This document shows, piece after piece, positions 51,801 to 57,800 of a stretch of 64,000 nt of DNA. The notes beneath the pieces are model-generated. The model saw nothing but the letters and a program-made list of their open reading frames with translations, had not been told where the DNA came from and did not search any database. This DNA is from Girardinichthys multiradiatus. Its lineage: Eukaryota; Chordata; Actinopteri; Cyprinodontiformes; Goodeidae. The stretch is from the NCBI RefSeq assembly GCF_021462225.1, contig NC_061804.1, positions 9,847,740-9,911,739 on the forward strand. The letters are read 5' to 3'. Numbering within the stretch: the stretch's first letter is position 1; every line of letters starts with the position of its first letter. Position numbers and translations under genes: made by a program.

Positions 51801-54800
51801 AGTAAGAGGGAGATTATTCCAGTGTTTGGAAGCAACAGCAGAAAAAGCTCCGTCTCTTCAGGTCACCAGATGAGTCCAAGAACATCTAAAAGGAACAGAA
51901 GTTCTGACCTCAAACGTCTTCTGGGAACGTGCTTATGTAAACGCTTAGATAAGGAGATGTCTGACCATTAAAACATTTAAAAAAACAAAATTAAGATCCA
52001 GACTGAAACGTACAGACAACAGCACAGGGAGGACAGTATGGTGGCTATGTTCTCAAGATGCTTGTTACCCGTGAGCAGACGGCCAGCTGCGTTTTGGACC
52101 AGCTGAAGACAGCTGTCCAACCCAACATAAAGAGGCATTTTTAGCCCCCATGGCAAACAGTTTGGACACCACTGTTCTACATCATCTCATCCATGTTTGC
52201 CTCTTCTGTCTGCCTTGTCATTTCTGGTGATTGATGAAACGTCTTGCTCTGCTCTGAAATTACTTCATCTTTCTGATTTGTGACTTTCTCTCCATCGTTT
52301 TGGTTTCACCTGTCCTAAAAATGTTTTCTGGATTAACTGCATGATGTGTCACTGCCTGATCTTCAGAGTGGAAATAAGTGTATGTGTGAACTTTGTAGTA
52401 ACACATCTGCAGAGCCTAGTTACAGCACGCTGCTAACTCATTGGCACACCTGATAACGATGCGTGAAATCCATCCATCATGTTTTCTCTTACGATCTCTT
52501 CTCTTCAGGTTTTCTGTGGGTCTGCACTGAGATTGAAATGTGAGAAGGTTAATTCTGTGTATGTTACACCTGTGCTGTTGTGGCCATGTTTTGGGTCATT
52601 GTCCTGCTGAGAGAACCAGAGACTGGTATTTCTAAGTATTTCAAAGAGTTCGTGATGCCAAGAACTCAAGATTCACAGAGCCTTTAAAAGAGAAACACAC
52701 CCACATCATGACAGATCCTCCACCATACTTTAAAGTGAACATGAAGTGCTTTTCCATGTATTCAACCTTTGTTTCACACCAGACCCACCTGGGCTGTTTG
52801 TTGATGCAAAGCTTAATAATAATGTCATCTGATCAAAGCTCATTGCGTCTTTTAAAGCTGTTTAGCTAATGCCATATGTTTACATCTGGTACGGTAGAAC
52901 AACCATTTGACAAGTACCATGCTGTGAAAAAGTATTTGCCCCCTGAAGATTTCTTCTTTTTTTGCCTCACTTAAATCTTTCACATGATCAGGCAACATTA
53001 AAACAGTTAAAAACAACTTGAGTAAACACAAAAAGCAGTTTTTCAATGAGGATTTCATTTATTAAGGGAAATCTATCCAAACCAACCAGGTCTCATGTGA
53101 AAGGGTAATTGCCCCCTGAACCTAATAACAATAATAACTCTGGTTGTTCCAACAACAGTAACTGCTATCAAGCATTTGTAATAATGGCAATAAGCCTTGC
53201 ATCACTGCGAAGAAATGTTGGCCCACTCTGCTTTGCAGAATTGTTTTAATGCAGACACACTGGAGGGTTTTCATGCTTGAAGGGCTTGTTAGACGTTGTG
53301 CCACGGCATCTCAATCAGATTAAGGTGCAGACTTTTACTCCATAGCCTTTTTTTATTCTCTGGAGCCATTGAGTTATGGATTTGGTGGTGTTTTTTGCAT
53401 TATTGTCCGGCTACCTAACCCCTGTGCTTGAGCTTCCGGTGAAAAACTGATGGCTCGGCGTTCTCCATCAAAATTTCTGATAGAGAGCAAAAGTCATGGA
53501 ATTATCAATTAAAGCAAAGTCATCCAGGATCCCCAGAACCGCACTCTACCACCACCATGTTTACCTGTCAATATAATGTTTTTTTTTATTTCTTTTTTAT
53601 GAAATGCAGTTAGTTTTACACCAGATGTAACGAGACAAATTGTTTCAAAATGTTTCATGTTTGTCTCGTTGGAAAATGTTTCCTAAAAATCTCAAAGATC
53701 AACAGGATGTTTTTTACCAAATATGAGATGCATCTCTGTGTTCTCTTAGGTCAGCAGTGTTTCTGACCTTGAAACTCTCCCACAAAGACCATTTATGCCC
53801 GGTCTCAATTTTTTTTTTTTTTGAATCATGAACTCTGACCTTAACTAAGGAAGTGAGGCCTGCAGAGTTTAGATGTTGTTCTGGGTTCTTCTCTGACCTC
53901 CTGGATGAGTCTTTGATGCTCTCCTAGAGTAATTTTTTTAGGTCGATGACTCCTGGGAAGGTTCTCCACTGTTCCATGTCTTCTCCATGTGCGGATAATG
54001 GTTCTCCCTGTGGTCCTCTGGAGTCACAAAGCCTTGGAAATGGCTTTAACCCTTTCTACACTGATAGATGTCAGTGAATTTGTTTCTCAGCTGAATTTGA
54101 ATGTCTTGATATTGGGGTATTAGGTGCTGCTTTTAGAGATCTTTTAGCCCACTTCATGTTTTCAGACAGGTTCTATTTAAGTGATTTCTTGAGTCGACAA
54201 CTCTGGGAGTAGTCAGGCCTGGGTGTGGCAGAAGAAATTGAGCTCAGCTCTTCAGAAATCAGTTAATAATGACTTAACAAGGAGATAAGTTACATTTTCA
54301 CACAGAGCCAGGTTGGCTTGGAAAGCTTTTTTGCCCTAATAATGAAATCAGGATTTGAAAACTGCTTTTTGTGTTCACTCAGCTCATCTTTGTCTGATAT
54401 TAAAATTTGTTTGTTCTGAAACATTTAATCTAGAAGGGAGCATAACTTTTTTTTACAGCACTATAGATAACAACCTTGTGCATTGGTGTACCAGAAACCG
54501 GCCCATGCCTGATAGAAAACCTGTTAATCATACATTTATAAAAATGACAGAATATTATGTGCAATGCATTAGAAAAAAAAAAAAAATTAAATGGGCCACT
54601 TATTCTGAAGGTTTGAGTACCAAATGCCCACAGTTGGCCTGCTTGTTTTGGAAGAGAAGCATGTATGAGTGAGTAAAAGCATAATAAATGATCAGATTCT
54701 GATTATTAAAGCAAATGAAATGCATTTGGTTGAATCTGTGAACAGAAACTGTCCCACTAACAGCGGATGTCTGCCTCTGTCTGTGCAGTTGAAGGCAGCG

Positions 54801-57800
54801 GGGTGATCATAGTGGTGATCATACTGTGCTTGCTGCTGCTCGCCTCCCTGGGAAGTGTTCTCTACTTCCTGCATAAGAAAGGAAAGATCCCCTGCGGACG
54901 TTCAGGCAAAAAGGAGATGTGAGTACCGTCTCTCCTCACTCACTCTGCTGCACTAATTTTTAACTGCAGGTTTTTTCTGTACAGCAACCACAAAATGACG
55001 TTGGTTCTTTAAAGTCAGAACTTTCAAGGCTTTTGTGTGAAATAAAGTTGAGCAACCTTTATCACAGCAAAAATGACAGCAGCAATTACATTTTTTGCAC
55101 ACAATGTTTTGGGTTGAGAGGCAAACAACGCCTCACCCAGATGGGCCTTCTCTACCCAAAACCCAAATCCCTCCTCCCAAAACACACACAACATATCTCA
55201 GTTGGATCTGCACACTTTCTCTTTTTAAATCTACCTAATCTGAAAATAAACTTTTTGTTGCTTCCAGTCTTTGATACTCCCAAACTCGAACAATTGAATA
55301 AAATAAAGCAAAATAAACACACACACATTGATCAGTTCTTACTCCATAGCAGATAAAGTCAAAACTCATAACAGTGGAATCAACATAAAGGAGACACTAA
55401 GTATGAGAAATCAACAATAAGACAACATGAGTGAATGTATATGGGAGCAAACCAAGTGCCATCTGCTTTACTGAGGCAGATTAGGCTTCTGTCTACATTA
55501 AAGTATACCTGCTTTACTCACCGTAGATGCTCCATAGAAATCCAAATCCATCTGTCCAATTAGATGGATCTGTCAGTAATCCATCCTTGTGTATAAAGGA
55601 TTGTTGTGACCATCATTTCGGACAAACCTCCTGTGGTTTAGTGAGTTGTGCAGCTTTTGTAAAACAGCTGAAGATGTTCAAAGGCGTTCCAGTTCCACAC
55701 AGCTCTTCTCAGTCCAGAGATTTTCTTCAGCAGCAGAACATCTGGGCCCAAACTGGGTGAAGTATATCTGCTAACCTGAACAACTTGTCTGAGTTTAAAA
55801 GAAGAACATTTAAAGTCATCCAGGTTTTTTTTATGTTGTTAAGACACTCATGTTATCTAATTAACTGATGGGATTCATCAGGATTTATGGATAAATATTG
55901 CTCAGTGTCATTAGCATAACAGTGGAAATGAATCCCAGGCTGTCTAATAACGTTACCCAGTGGAAGCATTTACAGTCATATTGAATAAATTAGAATATTA
56001 TTGAAAAGTTCATTTATTTCAGTAACTCCATCATTAAGTGAAAGACACTATATAGATTAAACAGAGAATGATGTTTTCAAGCCTTTATTTCTGTTAATGA
56101 TGACAATTTTCTGCAACCAGCTAATGAAAACATGACATTTAAGATTAGAATATTACATCAGACTAATAAAAAAAAAAAACATTTTAATACAGAAATGTGG
56201 GCTGTTTGAAAGTATGTTTAATACCTGCTTGAAGGTTATTTTCAAAAGGTACTTGTAATATGAAAAACGAGTCTCATCAAAACCCAGATTCTAATTTATT
56301 GACTGCATAAAGGAAGAAGAATGGGCCTAAGCACTGAACCTTGTGGCACTTCACAATTAACCTTGGAGGGTGGAGATTTATCATTTACATGAACAAACTG
56401 GAATCTGTCAGAATATTAAGATCTAAACCAGCCTGGTGCTGTTCCCCTGATCCATACAGCACGTTCCAGCCTTTCTAAGAGAATACTGGATCAAATGTGT
56501 CACATAACTGGTGCAGACACAAGTCTATAATCTGAGGCCATGAGAATATCATTGGTGACTTTCACCAACAACTTTCAGGTTCAGTTTTATATCAAGAACA
56601 AGATGTGAAAGATTTAAGTTGTTCAGGTGGAAGAATCAAAACCAAACGGATCCAAAATGGGAAGGTTAAATCTGGAGTCGGTAACACTTGGAAGTGATGT
56701 TTAAACATGAACGTCTGTTGAAAAAAGACCAATGTTCCTCATAATCAGTTCCCCTGCTGCCTTGTATCCTCTTGTTCGTCTGAGCAGCACCAAAGAGAAG
56801 CCCACCAAAGACGACATCGTAGTAGAGATGAAGAACAACCCAAAGAATGAGGATGCTGTGCTGCTAAAGGCTGTGAACGGAGAGAAAAAGGGTCCAAATG
56901 ACCAGGTAACTGTTGTGGTGAGTGAATAGTTTCAGCTCAGACTCTAAAAACCTCCAGCGCTGGACTCTGCAGGTTTCCCAGAGGCTGGTCTCGCCTAAAG
57001 ATCAAACATGTTTCTTCTTGAGTTAAATATGTTGCATCCTTGGGTTGATTTCAACATCTCGCTGTTTTAGCTAATAGAGTAACTGACGTACTGATGTATA
57101 TTTTCCTAGTTTAAATCTTTGAATAGGCCATTCATCACAGCTTCATTATTCCTAAAACCTCAGGGGTGTTTATTATGAAGCTGAGGAGTTTTGCAGGATG
57201 GTTGTAGAGAGAGTTCAGTGAGTAAACATGATTAAACAGGCCGTAAACCAGAGTGCTGCTCGGTGATGAAACAAAGCTGGTAAAACAGTTTTACAAGGTG
57301 GTTTACGTTCCTAACAGGGTGTTACATACTGTACTCGCAAAATACCTGTTAACTGAACAGAAACAATGTGGACAAACAAATGTCTGTTATGTAATAAATC
57401 TGGGTGATGTCATCACTTACAGTGCTGAGAAAAAGTATTCACTCACTTACAGATTTGTCCCGTTTTTGCTTTTTTTCTCACTGAACAAATTTTAATGCCA
57501 GACAAATAAAAAAAACAACTAATTTACTCCAAGAGTGAATCAGCGATTCATACTGGAGGTCACACAAGAACCCAGAACAACACCTACACCCCCCTGCAGA
57601 CCTCACTCTCCTCGATTAAGGTCAGAGGTCATGATTCAACAATAAGAAAGAGAGAGACTGGTCACAAATGATCTTCATGGGAGAGTTCTGAGGTCAGACC
57701 CATCGCTGACCCAAAAGAACAAAAGACCCATCTCACATTTACCAAAAATTCGTCTTGATGATCTCCAAGACTTCTGGGAAAATATTCTGTGCACTGATGA

